Source: Alisma plantago-aquatica (lineage: Eukaryota; Streptophyta; Magnoliopsida; Alismatales; Alismataceae). Taken from it: DNA of 64,000 bases. The stretch spans positions 563,989,906-564,053,905 of the forward strand of contig OY856410.1 in the NCBI GenBank assembly GCA_963693085.1, read 5' to 3'. Of the stretch, positions 20,885 through 34,447 are shown piece after piece. A program made the translations under genes and the position numbers. Position 1 is the stretch's first letter, and every line of letters begins with the position of its first letter. The notes beneath the pieces are model-generated. The model was not told the DNA's origin and did not search any database. It saw only the letters and a list, made by a program, of their open reading frames with translations.

Positions 20885-21437
20885 CCAAACGGTCCCAAGA
20901 CCGAATGGAAACCAAATGGTCTCAAGACCGAATGGAGACCAAACGGTCCCAAGACCGAATGAAGACCAAACAGTCCCAAGACCGAATGAAGTCAAATGGT
21001 CCCAAGACCTAAAGAAGTCAAACGGTCCCAAGACTGAATAAAGGCCAAACGGTCCCAAGACCGAATGAAGTCAAACGGTCCCAAGACCGAATGAAGTCAA
21101 ATGGTCCCAAGACCGAATAAAGGCCAAACGGTCCCAAGACCATGTGAAGCCAAACGATCTCGAGACCGCATGAAGCCAAACGGTCCCAAGACCGAAAGGA
21201 GATCAACCGGTCCCGAGACCGTATGAAGCAACACGGTCCCAAGACCACGTAAAGGCAAATGGTTTCCAAATCGTGAGGACTCAAACGGTCTCCAAACCAG
21301 GAGAGTCCAAACGGTCTCCAGAAATACAAAGGCAATCAGTCTCTAAACCGCGAGGACTCAAACGGTTTCCAAACCGGGAGAGTCCAAACAGTTTCCAAAC
21401 CGAGAGAGAGTCCAAACGGTCTTCACGACTGTTTTGA
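20885..21437. repeat. AAACGGTC array in the element B 5' LTR
   Basis: About twenty units of 24-28 bp combine AAACGGTCCCAAGACCG with AATGAAGTC or similar spacers. Toward the right they become AAACGGTCTCCAAACC with GGAGAGTC. The array ends just before the TATA box. The 3' LTR has the matching array at 51474-52025. Confidence 0.9.
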
Positions 21438-21475
21438 CCCAAATCACCCAAACTGGTTAAGATCCACTCACAGCC

Positions 21476-21483
21476 TATAAATA
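21476..21483 (+). promoter_or_regulatory. TATA box of element B (5' LTR)
   Basis: TATAAATA followed by AGACC, as in element A. The conserved block CCTATAAATAAGACC marks the core promoter. Confidence 0.8.
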
Positions 21484-22509
21484 AGACCCAAAGGGTCCTC
21501 ACAAATCATCAAGTCTTAGATGCCCAAAGGCTTCCTCTACTGTTCCAGTGCCATTCCATCCTTCATCCATCGCCCCAAGGCTTTCGGTCTGAGATCCAAC
21601 TTCCATCTCCAAGCTACTTTCTCTCTCATCGACAAAGAAGGTGGGAAGAGGAGGATCCATCACCAAGGCAACCACAAAGTGTGAAGATCGTTGCTCTCTC
21701 CTCAAAGGGGTCGACCTTCCTCCCTCCTTCATGGAGATGATGTTCTTTCTCTCTCTTCTCGCCTCCTTCTTTGTTCTTGCCATGAGCGAGTAGTCCCATA
21801 CACTAGGGTGTGGGGAGTAGCCCCGCTACCCATGTTTTCATTTCATGCAATGTAATTCATGAGTTTGCAATAGAAATATACTTTCTTTTCAGTTCAACAT
21901 CAATCGTTTAATGAATGCTAGTTGCTTGATCACCAACTTGTGTTACTTATTATCTACTAGTATGAATTGTCTACGTTTGTACTTTTAGATTTGGAATATC
22001 GATTGAATGTTGGTTCTTGATGTATGTAGTCACCATATATCTATTTTGGTATCTAGAAGTGTTTTCAAGGAGTGGAGTAAACTCACTTCCATTGTTGTAC
22101 TTTCATACTATGAAATGGAATCAGTTGACGTATGAAAGTACAACCTTGACAATTCGAGGAACACACTTTGCAAAGGAGTAATGCAAAGTAAGTGACCATT
22201 CATTCGGGGATGGTTGGCATTGCAATACTCCACACTTCTCATATTTAGTTCTCTGAAAGGAAGCTAAGTCTACAAAGATACTAACTATTTAGACTCTTAT
22301 TGCATGGCATGTTATTATAATTTGTGTTTTCATCCATGTGTAGTGGTGGTGAAACCCGATCACAACGTAGTGGTTTTTAAACATTGTTTACAACCTTAAA
22401 TTTACTTTATTGCTTTTAGTTTACTTGCAATTAGTTTAATCAACCAAATCAACCTTTCGATCTAAATATCAACTTTCAAGTAGTCAAGTAGAATTCTAAC
22501 ATTTTCCAT

Positions 22510-22598
22510 CTTGTTAAATCTCTAACAAGACCGTTGTCCTGTGGATTCGACCCATAACTATACTACAATAAGACTTCCACGTATCATAGCATACGTGG
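22510..22598 (+). other. U5 RNA hairpins of element B
   Basis: CTTGTT/AACAAG (22510-22529) and CCACGTAT/ATACGTGG (22577-22598) correspond to the element A hairpins at 7637 and 7699. Three base pairs differ between A and B with both partners changed. In the 3' LTR (53164-53185) the second hairpin has started to decay. Confidence 0.75.
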
Positions 22599-22705
22599 GT
22601 GGAGTTCTTATTCCAGCATATGCAAGGCTAAACCTAAAGACTTACTATCTTTGGGATTTTTAGTGGTGCACGCAACTCCACATAAGTGGAGGCTCCATCA
22701 AAAAT

Positions 22706-22723
22706 TGGCACCGTTACCGGGGA
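22706..22723 (+). other. Primer binding site of element B (tRNA-Asp, two mismatches)
   Basis: TGGCACCGTTACCGGGGA differs from the exact tRNA-Asp complement at two positions, both G to A. It confirms the primer type and shows decay. Confidence 0.85.
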
Positions 22724-22872
22724 CAACGAAATGTTTTAATTTTACTTGATAACTTTCTAGTTGATTAGGATTTTACACTTTACTTTGATAGCTACTTCAT
22801 ATCTCTTTGATTTCATCATTCCTCTACATCGTCTAAAGTGTGAATTTTCTTCTACTCAGGTAGAAAACGTGT

Positions 22873-25800
22873 ATGCAACCCTTGCATAGCATTGGATTCT
22901 CCCCTAAACCAGAGTATGACTCTGAGGTAGAAAGAAGCTTCCACAGATGTATCCGACTAAACCGCAAAAGATCTAGACAAATGGCTAAATAACAATGCCA
23001 AGTAATGGATAGGGTCAACGCCGCCATAGCCGCTCAGAGAGCACAACTCATAGTTGACACACGTGCTCAAGTCCAAGTGGAGATTCGACCTAAAGAAGAG
23101 GCCTGCATCTGAGCTGAGAACGAAGCAGCCACAGAAGCTGCCCAATTAGTACTAAGAAACAAACAACTTCGAGACTATGTTGTTCCCAAGAACTTTGAAG
23201 ATAATCATCCAGTTCGACCACCGGTCATCAATGTACCTCACTTCAAGATCTGAACCCAATGGATCCAAATCATGCAGGGCATTTCATTCTCCGGAGGCTC
23301 TAGAGATGACTGCATGGATTGCCTGAAGCGATTTAAGGAACTTTGCCGACTAGTACCTCAAGTCGGACTTCCTTTTGATGCAATCATGCTACACCTTTTT
23401 CATTTCACTCTGTCTGGAAGGGTATTGAGATGGTATAACTCGCTAGATGGAGAGCCAATCATCACCTGGGATCCCTTGGAAGAAAAGTTCCTAGAGAAGT
23501 TTTTCCCACCTTCACTGACCTACGAGATCAGGGGGCAAATTAACCATTTTGCCCAACTACCTGGAGAATCACTTGTAGAATCATGGGAAAAATTCAAGGA
23601 ACTTCTGAGGAAGTGTCTGCATCATGGAATCTCTCAAAACCAGTTAATAGAAACATTCTATAGAGGAGTATGTGATGACATCAAGAAATTTTTGGATTCC
23701 TCATATGGAGGAAATTTCATGAGAAAGAACTATGAGGACGCCTACAAAATTGTAACACTTGGAGCCGAGAATCAATCTAATTAAGGAAGGTCATCCACCG
23801 GGGGGTCCTCAAAGTTTATAAGGCTGAAGAATCGATGGAAATGAAAGCTATTGTTAAAGCCCTAAAAACTATAGCTCACAAGCAACAAGATCTTGAAACA
23901 TCATTTGGAGAATATGACAAAAAGAAAAACCCTCAACAAGTCAAAGCAGCTACCGAAACCTATGAAGCTTGTCATGCATCTGACCAACCCACACTGTCAT
24001 GTGGCCTACTTTACAATGTGATGATGGATTTACAACCACCGCAACCACAATATGAACCGATCATTGAACATCCTGAAGATAAGATGCCAGAATAAGTCAA
24101 TTCCATCCATTCCATATCGGTTCAAGTATACTACAACCTGGATAAACCAAGAAACCATCCTGGTTTTCAATATGGAAATCCTGTAGGAACTGCCAATCCA
24201 CAACAACAAGCACAAGGTGGGTCTTTTAATAGACAACCACCTGGATTCCAGAATAATTATAACCAAAATTAAGGGAATTATAGAAATGGGCCACAAAGAC
24301 TCACTTACCCAATAAATCCCTCCGCATATTACCAATATACTCATCCTCTGTGGCACCCGCAGTTGCAACAACCCCAGCTACAACAACCGCAATCTCTACA
24401 ACCTCAGCTGCCAGCACCTCAGCAACAACCACCTCAAGGGCAACAACAACTCACTCAGTATCAACAGAAGAATGCTCCACCTCAATCGGCAGATGAGATG
24501 TCTCTGATTAGGAAAATGTTACAGTCACAACAGAATATGCTTGCCAATCAACAAGCTCAACAAAAAGTTGTGGAAGCACAGTTTGCACAAATTGTAGCTC
24601 AATTAAAACCTCCAGCAGGTACCTTTGCTGTTCAGCCAGAGACAAACCCAAGACATGATCAAAATAGGCCAAAACAATTGAATGTTGTTACCATAAGGTT
24701 CGGTCGTGTCCTTCCTAAAGCCACTAGAATCATCCACGATGATGATGATACAGCTGTATTCACCCCAACCACAGGCACAAACACAGAAACTGAAAAGACT
24801 GTAGAAATTGAAAAGGGAAAGGAAAAGGAACTAACACCAGAAGTCCTGCCCAGAATACCATATCCGGGTAGGTTGAAAGGGACTAAAATGGACACTAGGT
24901 TCCAAAAATTTAAGGAAGCAATGAAGAAATTATACATTGATATCCCATTCCTTGATGCCCTCTCATAAATACCAGCTTGGGACAAATACCTGAAGACTTT
25001 GCTATCTAGAAATTACATGACTAAAGAACAAGTGACTGTTAAACTAGCTCAGACTACTTCTGATATTATTCTGAACAAAATGCCAAAAAAATAGAAGGAC
25101 CCTGGTTCCTTTGGCATCCAGTGTTCTATTGGAAATGCATCCAGCAAAAAGGGATTGGCTGATTTAGGAGCTAGCATATCCGTTATGCCTTTCTCTATGT
25201 GTAAGAGATTGGGTTTTACTGATCTATTGCCCACAGCAATGACAATTCAATCGGCTGACTTCACCATCACCGCACCCTTGGGAATTATTGAAGATATTCC
25301 GGTCAAGATAGGCAAGGACTCTTATGTCTCATGTGACTTCGTCATTACGGATATTAAGGAAGATCTAAGATACCCGATAATATTCAGCAGACCCTTCCTT
25401 GCCACAGCCAGAGCGCTTATTGACATTGAAGCTGGCACAATTATTTTGAGACTGGGTAAGGAAGAAATTCAGTTCAGAGTCCTCAACAGCATGAAAGGTC
25501 TCAGCATCCAAGAAGAAGTTTTTCTTCTAGATGCAATATACCAAATGTATCAATTAGAAATATCCGAGCCATCACATGATTTGGAAAATGTCTTGACAAA
25601 TCCAGAAGTTGAATTCTCAGCTAACAAACTAGTACAACAATGTCTGCAATACCTTGAAAACACTATAGAAGCCCCAACAGCCACATTCGAGGAATTGAAA
25701 TCGGTCACCGTCCTGGAAACTGTGGAAAAACCCAAGGCTCCTGAAATGAAAGCCTTACTGACAGGACTCAAGCATGTCTTCTTGGATGAAGAAAAACTAT

Positions 25801-28639
25801 GTCCAGTCATAATCAACTCCACTCTGATTGATGATCAAGAAGAGAGACTGCTTATTGAGTTAAGGAAGCATAAAAAAGCCATTGGGTATAAAATGACAGA
25901 CTTAACATGAGTAAATCTAGCTCTGTGCATGCATAAGTTACCCATAATAGAAAAATTTAAACCTTCAAGGGAACATCAGAGGAAATTGAACCCAAATCTT
26001 AAAGAGGTGGTTCGCCTTGAGGTTCTTAAACTCTTAAAAGATGGTATTATCTATCCAATTTCAAACTCTCAATGGGTTAGCCCTGTCCAAGTGGTCCCTA
26101 AAAAAGGGGGGACCACTGTCATTTTAAATGATAAGAATAAATTGGTACCCACCAGGACAATTATTGGATGGAGAATGTGCATTGATTATAGGAAACTAAA
26201 CAAGGCAACAAGGAAAGACCATTTCCCTCTACCCTTCCTTGACGAAGTCCTTGAATGCCTGGCACACCAAAAATTCTTCTATTGTCTTGATGGATATTCA
26301 TGCTTTTATCAAATCCCTATACATCTTGAAGATCAAGAAAAAATGACTTTTACTTGTCCCTTTGGAACTTATGCCTTTAGAAGAATGCCTTTTGGGCTAT
26401 GTAACGCGCCCACAACCTTCCAAAGGTGTATGACTGCAATCTTCACAGGATTAACTGAGTCCATCATGGAAGTTTTCATGGACGATTTTTCAGTACATGG
26501 AGACTCTTTTGATAACTATTTGTTCAACCTCAGAAGAGTATTACAAAGATGCGAGGAAACCAACTTGATTCTTAATTGGGAAAAATGTCACTTTATGGTG
26601 ACAGAAGGTGTGGTCCTAGGCCATCGAGTAAGTGACAGAGGAATTGAGGTGGACGAGGCAAAGATTGATGTCATCTTAAAATTAACACCACCCAAAGACA
26701 TCAGAGTTGTTCGAGCATTTCTAGGTCATGTAGGATTTTATCGAAGATTTATAAAAGACTTCTCAAAAATAGCAAAACCCATGACCCAGCTACTGACTAA
26801 AGAAGTAGATTTTAACTTCGATCAAGAATGTTTAAATAGCTTCATGACTATGAAGAATGCCTTAGTCTCCACTCCCATACTGAGAGCCCCTGGCTGGTCA
26901 CAACCATTTGAAATAATGTGTGACGCTAGCGACTATGCTACAGGGGCAGTGTTGGGACAAAGAATAGACAAGAAACCTTACATAATATACTACGCATCAA
27001 AGACACTTGATGAAGTGGAAAAGAACTACACCACTACAGAAAAGGAGTTTTTAGCTGTCATCTATGCGTTTGAGAAATTCTGCTCCTATCTAATTAGATC
27101 GAAAGTCATAGTCTACACGGACCATTCATGAATAAGATACTTGATCCAGAAATAGGACGCAAAACCCAGCTCATTCGTTGGGTATTGATACTTCAGGAGT
27201 TTGATCTGGAAATAAAAGACAAAAGCGGGGTAGAGAACATCGTCGCCGATCACTTAAGTCACATTGAAGTTCAAAATGAAGATGATATACCCATTTGAGA
27301 CTCTCTACCCGACGATCAACTCATGAAAATCACCATTGGATTTCCTTGGTTTGCCGATATAGTGAATTATCTGGCTACAGGAATTATCCATCCCTCTGCC
27401 TCCTACCATGACAAAAAGAAATTCCTTCATGATGCAAAGCAGTATTTTTGGGATGAACCCTACCTCTTCCGCTTATGCGTTGATGGACTATTTCGCCGTT
27501 GCATTCCCGAAGAAGAAATTATCCCAGTCCTTGAGCATTGTCACTCTAGCCTTACTGGGGGGCATATGACTTCCAAGAAAACCACGCTTAAGGTCCTACA
27601 ATCTGGTTTTTATTGGCCGACTATCGCAAGGGATGCACACGAATATGTAAAATCATGCAAAAAATGTCAACTCAAAGGAGGTATATCCAAACGAGATGAA
27701 ATGCCACTAAATATGTGGCAGGAGGTCAAACTCTTTGACGTATGGGGAGTGGATTATATGGGTCCATTTCCCTCATCATATGGATTCTCTTACATCTTAG
27801 TAGTTGTAGATTACATTTCAAAATGGGTAGAAGCTATACCAACTGTGTCTTGTGACTCTAAACCAGTTATCAAGATGTTCAAAGATATCATTTTCCCCAG
27901 ATTCGGAGTTCCAAGAACAATCATATCCGATGGAGGATCTCATTTTCTGGAAAGAAGTTTCAAAGCCCTCCTAAGAAAATATGGAGTCAATCACAAGTTC
28001 GCCACACCTTACCATCCAAAAACAAGTGGCCAAGTCAAAGTCTTGAATAGACAGCTAAAATACATCTTAGAAAAAACTATCAACAGACATCGAACAGATT
28101 GGTCCACCAAGCTCTCTGATGCTCTTTGGGCATATCACACTGCTTACAAAATGCCAATTGGAACAATGTTGTTTCGATTGGTGTATGGAAAGTTGTGTCA
28201 TCTGTCGGTTGAGTTAGAACATAAAGTTTGGTGGGCTATCAAACAATTGAACTTTGATCTCAAAAGTGCTGGTGAATATAGACAACTTCAACTACAAGAG
28301 CTGGAAGAAATAAGAATGACAGCTTACCAGAGTGCCAGAATCTATAAAGAACAAATGAAGATGTGGCACGATGTCCACCTCAAAAGAAAGGATATAATTG
28401 TCAGAGATAAGGTCCTCCTCGTCAACTCCAGACTTATGATGTTTCCTAGAAAACTTCGCACGAAATGGTCTGGGCCATTCACAATTAAACACATCTACCC
28501 AACAAGAGTTGTCATCATCCTTGATGATAATAGAGGAGAATGGATTGTTAATGGCCACAGATTGAAGAAATATTATACACCAGTAGACAAAATACCAAGA
28601 CAAACTATCGAGATTCGTGATCCCACAATATCGACATAA
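22873..28639 (+). pseudogene. gag-pol: Element B gag-pol polyprotein, broken (Athila-like)
   Basis: It aligns end to end with the element A gag-pol: gag domain at 23265-23784, protease DLGAS near 25163, reverse transcriptase with FMDDF near 26480, RNase H CDASDYATGAVLGQ near 26920, integrase with GVDYMGP near 27750 and SDGG near 27930. In-frame stops lie at about 23252, 23782, 24093, 24270, 24966, 25092, 25908, 27129 and 27296, with at least one frameshift near 27150. Several stops arose by C-to-T or G-to-A change. The integrase glutamate motif reads GQVKVLN where A has GQVEVSN, so a catalytic residue is lost. It cannot make functional enzymes. Confidence 0.92.
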
Positions 28640-28685
28640 CCAAATCAGAATTTTGTCGAGCCAGCGACGTAAAACCAAAGCGCTA

Positions 28686-28703
28686 CTTGGGAGGCAACCC
28701 AAG
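28686..28703 (+). other. Conserved stem-loop after pol (element B)
   Basis: CTTGGG/CCCAAG with loop AGGCAA, as after pol in element A (13748-13767). The surrounding GCCAGCGACGTAAAACCAA is also shared. Confidence 0.6.
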
Positions 28704-28872
28704 ATCTGAGTATCATCGTTCTATTTTATTTTTCTTAGTTTTGCTAATTTTCTAGTCTCTTTGATTGCTTATTTTAGATCTATCGTCCTTAATCTAAAAA
28801 CTAAAAATTCACCTAAATAACCAAAACAAACATAAAAATATAAAAACCAAAAACCAAAATAACCTTATCCTA

Positions 28873-29098
28873 ATGGTTTCGAAACCGTTTGGTCCTCACA
28901 GTCTTAAAACCGTTTGGATCCAAACGGTCTCAAAACTGTTTGTTCCTTACGGTCTCGAAACCATTTGGACCAAAATGGTCTTAGAACCATTTTGGTCCTT
29001 CTTGTTTCGAAACTGTTTGGACCCCAAACGGTCTCAAAACCATTTGGTCCTTACAGTTTCCAAACCGTTTGGATCCAAACAGTCTCGAAACTGTTTTC
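28873..29098. repeat. Internal array 1 of element B (decayed AAACGGTC motifs)
   Basis: About nine diverged units of AAACGGTCTC and GAAACCGTTTGG lie between pol and a C-rich segment, matching array 1 of element A. Near 29138, CCTATCAATATC may be a decayed TATA box. Confidence 0.85.
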
Positions 29099-31199
29099 CC
29101 GTGAGAATTTGTAATGACATGCCCCCATTTCCTATCAATATCACCCCCACTTTTTCTTCTCCTAGAATCTTGAATTTTCAAACATTCGCGTGAGCCCTGT
29201 TCCATTCCTCCGTCCCTTGCTACCGCGCAACCTGCTCGCACCCCTGTTTGCACTACAAACGTCGCTGTCGACGCCACATTCGCCTCTATGCGCTCTCACG
29301 ACTTCTATTCCTCCATTTGTCCTCTTTTCCAATGTCACCGTCGCAGCAACTGTGATGACCGTCTCGTGAAAACAACATTAACTACTTTAAACTAATGTGG
29401 AAGCGTTTCGTTAGCAGCAGAATTATTGAAATTCACTAAAAAAAACTTTTTGTAAAGAGATCTACAAATGATAAAACTCTTTCATAAGGAAACATGATAA
29501 GTTATTTACAAACTGATCCATCATTACATCTCTGTAATATCATATTTCGAGAGTTACAAGCATAAACTGCTCTATTAAATTGTACATGAGCAGATACAAA
29601 AATCTCGAGGCTTTATGCCAAAAATCTCAGATCTACTTTAAACATCTATTGACTCCTAGGACCTGAGAGTACAGAGACGACACATAAGACATCCTATCTA
29701 CAAGACTTGACATATAGTGTCTCCACCTGAGGATCACTGTTGTCCTTGATGTTGCTGCTGATGTTGATGTTGCTCACCCACTTATGGGTTCCTTCGTCCA
29801 CAGCGTCTACCTAAAAATTTGAATCCCACGGGGGTGAGACAATTGAATAATTGTCCCAGCGAGAGTTATAACTCTCCGCCAGAAGCATTGTTATTGCAAT
29901 AATGGAATAACATTGAGTAGTAAAACTATAATTATTCAATAGCAGGTAAAACATTGCATAAGCTAAGTAGAACAGTATTTCATAAGCAATCATTTCAATT
30001 ATAACTTGATTGAATGACAAGACATATATCAATAAGGAACATGAAGAACATGTATACTAGTTATTCAACTAGATCACTATAAACAATGTATCATCAATCA
30101 TTGTTTCTCATAGTTCAACCTAAGCAAATATGCTATACGGATGATTACATTTTCAAACATATTAATGCCCTGAGGAGATGAGTTACACCTCTCATACTCC
30201 AACCGATCATTACAAAATCGCAATTGGTACCATACACAGGTCATCAGAAGAGTCGGATTCCTATGAACTCATCTTCCTCAGTCAGTATGAGGAACAACAT
30301 GCACGACATCTTGTGTCTCTGCCATAATAGCTTTCCAGGGTATTCTGGCAACATTGCTATTAGAGTTATAGTGGCGTACTTTACTCTCTTCACCATCGAG
30401 GGATTTCTTATTTATCTCTCTTCGATGTGGCATTATCAACATCATTGGGAGATTAGTGATATATTATCCCGGCATAAACATATAATGAAAGATTGAGAGA
30501 TTAAATGTACATCTCACATCAATTCCCACATTAGGATGTAAGGATATTCGCGTCCATAACCCCCAAATACTCAAAAGTATGCTCTCCAGAAGTTCCCTTA
30601 GGAAAACATGTTTCACCATCATTTAACTTATGACAATGATGGATCTATGGTCAGGGTTCTACATGATATCATTATACTTGATTATTTAAGTACATTATAG
30701 CATTCTTTTAGCATCAAGCATGTTTTCAAACATAAACCATTAAAACAATTGCTATAAAGAAAGAGTACTAATTGTATCAAGTTCATTTCACATCCAGTTA
30801 TCATTGGGATATCAATCCCTAACCATCTCATCATTATGATTCAGGAAAATGGGTGTTCAAACCCTTAGATCATCAAAACACTTGTTACTATGTAATATAT
30901 TTCCATCAAGTCATTTAACAGCATGAACATGATTATAGCAATGCATATTATTTCTCATGGCTCATACAGCCTATCAATCTCATATGTGACCTCTTACTAG
31001 GCAACATAGCATGTCATTACTTTTAAAACTTATAAAGTGTTTTCAATGAACATGGCATCATAACCCTTACCTGGCTATGTTCACCATTTCATAAAAACCT
31101 GCATAATTAATACATTTGATAATAGGCAAATTATCTCTATATCAGTACATTGCAAAACAAAGATAACCTTTCAATTCAAGGGTTGCACCACTATGCCCT

Positions 31200-31500
31200 T
31201 ACTAGGATTAGGGTTTCCCTTTTTAATTCAATTAGGGTTAACCAACCCCTCTAAATTAATTAGGAATAATGATTCCTCATTTCATTATTCAAACATTGAG
31301 TTTCATGCTTAAAGGCATAACCCAGAATTAGGGTTTACTATTCACATCATCACATTACCCTAAATTAGGGTTTACTATTCACATTACACTACATTAAGAT
31401 ATACCATCATCATATTATAAGGATTAATCCCATTAGTGCCTTCAATTAGGGTTATGATTCATTATCTGTCATAATTAGGGTTTCATGATCTCACTATCAT
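31200..31500. promoter_or_regulatory. Cluster of telo-box-like motifs in the element C LTR
   Basis: TTAGGGTTT, the reverse complement of the telo-box AAACCCTAA, occurs near 31208, 31328, 31375 and 31477, with TTAGGGTTA variants near 31232 and 31446. More copies lie at about 32165, 32310 and 32935. The other LTR has the same set (from 41090). Telo-boxes in plant promoters bind telomere-repeat-binding proteins (known); occupancy here is inferred. Confidence 0.45.
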
Positions 31501-31848
31501 GGATCATACTCTAATTAGGTATTCATTCATGTTGGGAGTCCAATACTTGATTAGCATTCATATAAGAAATGTTCTCTCTCATCTTTCTATAAGTTGATGT
31601 TTGTATCACTCTTGATTAGGTTAAGTTAAATCAACCTTGACATCATGGTTATATCATTACTAGTTTGATCATTTAAAGCTCACTTGATCATAGGGTATTG
31701 GTCACTCTATCCCATCAAGGTTCCTTTGTAATGATCACCACTGATTATGACATACATTAATCAACCAATTACTTGGTCCCTTAATCACTTTAGGTGTTTA
31801 TGAGGTTTCGATTAATCAACCACTAAACCATCTTGATTACTAAGGCAT

Positions 31849-33195
31849 CAAACGATCTTGACCTTTTTAGACCTCAAATGGTCTTGCACACTAAACCCCC
31901 AAACAGTCTTGGACAGACCTTGAAACTGTTTGGTGTTGAAGATCTTTTTGTCTTGTTGACTTTTGAAACCGTTTGGTAAAGTGCACACTTAAGACCGTTT
32001 GGTCAAGTTTGACTTTTGAAACCGCATGGACATAACCGATCTTGAAACCGCATGAGATCAAAAGGTTTGTGATCGTTTGGTCCCAAACGGTCTTGAGACC
32101 GTTTGGTCCAAACTACCTCAAAACTGCATGGACCAAAAACTGTCTCAACCACTTCACTTGAGTTAGGGTTTCCAATGTTGAACCCTTCAATCGATCATGC
32201 ACTTGTTAGCCACTCATCAATTGAGTCAATTAGGTCAACCCTCAACTTGTTTGACACTCAATTGACCCTCAATTGATCATCAATTAGGGCTTGGATCAAT
32301 TGGATTAGGGTTTGGAATCGATCACCCTTCAACATGTTTCAACATGAGTCTAATTTATTTGAAATCATTGAACCATCATTCAATTTGATCATGACCTGAC
32401 CCCAAACGGTCTTGGGATCATTTGGATGACCTCCAAATGGTCTTGAGACCGTTTTCTCAAGTCAACATCAAAAACTAACTCAACCAATTAAGGTTTGATT
32501 CATTAGATTGATCATTAGGTCAACAATTAATTACACTTGAATTTATTGCCTGTAAATCTTCAACCACTTAACCATAGTCAACCCTAGACCTCCAAACGGT
32601 CTTGGGTGACCTCCAAACGGTATTGAGATCATTTGGACATCCTCCAAATGGTCTTGATACCGTTTGCCCATTATTTCATCATAAACCAAGTCATTCAATT
32701 AAGGTTTGAACCCTAGGTTTGGTCACCAAATCAGCAATCAATTGTTTATCAACTTGATATCATTGGACCCTCAATTGGTCAACCCTACTTACCCCTAGAC
32801 CTACAAACGGTCTTGGGTGATCACCAAACGGTCTTGAGACCATTTGGGTGATCCCCAAATGGTTTTGAAACCGTTTGGGCCACTCAACCCAAACTTCAAC
32901 TTAATTCAATTATTTAAATCAGCAACTAACCCGATTAGGGTTTAGATGGTTGATGGGCCTTCAATTGGTGATTTACTTGGATTTAGTTGATGATTTTTGG
33001 TAAGTGATTAGTCTAATTTATTCAAAATAGATCTCCAAATGGTCAACGCCTGGTCAACACCTCCAAACGGTCTTGGACCGTTTGCTTCCATGCGTTCTTG
33101 GTTGAAATCGTTTGCATTCAAACGGTTTGAAACCGTTTGCACCCAAACGGTTTGGGAAACCATTTGAGCAAGGGGGTTAGAGACCGTTTGCTAAA
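31849..33195. repeat. Dispersed AAACGGTC/GACCGTTT motifs in the element C LTR
   Basis: More than twenty motif copies such as CCAAACGGTCTTGAGACCG and GAAACCGTTTGG are spread over 1.35 kb rather than in strict tandem. GAAACCGCATGG and ACCGCATGAGATCAAA near 32020-32060 match the ACCGCATG variant typical of the element A LTR. The other LTR has the same field at 41738-43095. Confidence 0.85.
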
Positions 33196-34398
33196 GTAAC
33201 TTTTTGAATAAACATTGGAATTAACGTCATCATCTTCTACCTCAAGAACAGGGGTTGTTCTTCACGGAAATACTAGAAAGAACACACAAAGGTGTCTAAA
33301 GAAGAAGTATAAGCAACGATTCTAAGAAAGAAGGATGGAAAAGCAAAGATTAAGGGTTAAAGTTATAAAACCCGCCGTTAGATCTGATCTAGAGATCCAA
33401 GATTCGTAGATTTAATGGTGGATGAAGCTCCAGTGGTTGTCCAAGGTCCGTTCTTCAAGTTTTGGATGAAGAAGATGGCTAGAAAGAAGAATTGTCTGAA
33501 AAACACTAATAAATCAACCTTGTTTTAGGGTTCCCACCATGAATTCGAGGTAGATGATGACCCATACTTACAAAACCAGATTGGTCATTCTCCTTCTGCT
33601 CCAGAGCTATCCTTTGGTTGGCCAAGGCAAGAAGATATGGAAGGAAACTAAGGGAAACGATGCTTTGCTTTGTTGTTAAGGATGCTTTATATATTTATGG
33701 GTATTTTCAAGGAGAATGAAAAGAAGAGGATTATCTCCTTTTATTTCCCAACTAAAACCACTAAATCTTCCTCCATTATTTTGCCACGTTTCCACCTTCT
33801 ATCCACATGCAAAACTCCTCTATTATCCAAGGTTTTAAAGGAACACATCATAATAAGTTGTATATATATACAAAAGGGTCATTTGCTTAAATCTTGATTG
33901 TTTTAATATCAAGATTATCTTTCCTTCTTGATCATTCAAATGAGGCGCCCTTCTCATCCTCTTTGCTCTACTTGATTCCAAGAAACATGAGAGATATTCT
34001 AGAGGGTATATTTTACATGTTGGACCCTCGGTTTTGGGTAAATTGCACTTTACACCAAAACTAGGTTTTAAGGCATAAGGATTGCTCTACAAGCTATATC
34101 TTGGTGTTCAAACTTGTGGAAGCCATACCACTACATCTTATTCATTCTTATGATGTCTCATTATCAGAGGAACATCTTAACATGTGAAATTTACAAGTTA
34201 ATCCCCCTAATTGGGTAATTTGCACTTTAGTCCAAAATTAACAAAACAATGTTGCAACATTATTCAAAAAGGACTGAAAATGAAATATAAGTTTCTCAGG
34301 AGCCTTAATTACATTTCAAAGGGTAAACACAAGTATATAATCAAATATTTAAGCAAAACACCTAGGGTTAGTTCATGGCCCAGGTCAGGGATGTTACA

Positions 34399-34436
34399 AA
34401 TTATCCACCCCTTACAAGGATTTCGTCCCCGAAATC
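34399..34436 (-). other. Polypurine tract and preceding stem-loop of element C
   Basis: On the minus strand TAAGGGGTGGATAATT abuts the 3' LTR. Just upstream, GATTTCG/CGAAATC form a perfect 7-bp stem around GGGA (34419-34436). The layout matches the AGGA stem-loop and polypurine tract of elements A and B. Confidence 0.8.
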
Positions 34437-34447
34437 AACAAAACATA

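Larger units (their letters stand above)
20714..22700 (+). mobile_element. Element B 5' LTR
   Basis: The LTR runs from TGATAACCTCCC to GGCTCCATCA. It contains an AAACGGTC array (20885-21437), TATAAATA at 21476-21483, the GC hairpin at 21810-21826 and U5 hairpins at 22510-22529 and 22577-22598. The first bases and the R/U5 blocks match element A, while the array units differ (GACCGAATGAAGTC here). Confidence 0.95.
29351..34398 (-). mobile_element. Element C 3' LTR (5.05 kb)
   Basis: On the plus strand it starts TGTGATGACCG and ends GGGATGTTACA. It holds a block with GGGGGTGAGAC near 29830, telo-box-like AAACCCTAA motifs (31200-31500), a scattered field of AAACGGTC/GACCGTTT motifs (31849-33195) and a polar stretch near 33670-33900. 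Short frames inside (for example 30224-30496 and 33670-33897) recur in the other LTR because the LTRs are copies; I do not regard them as genes. Confidence 0.92.

Noticed and set aside
30224..30496. Possible gene in the element C LTR (and its copy at 40141-40374)
   Set aside because: No recognised family, present only as an LTR duplicate, and the two copies differ in length and residues without sign of constraint.
31200..31500. Interstitial telomere tract
   Set aside because: TTAGGGTTT motifs are scattered, not tandem, and are part of an LTR present twice.
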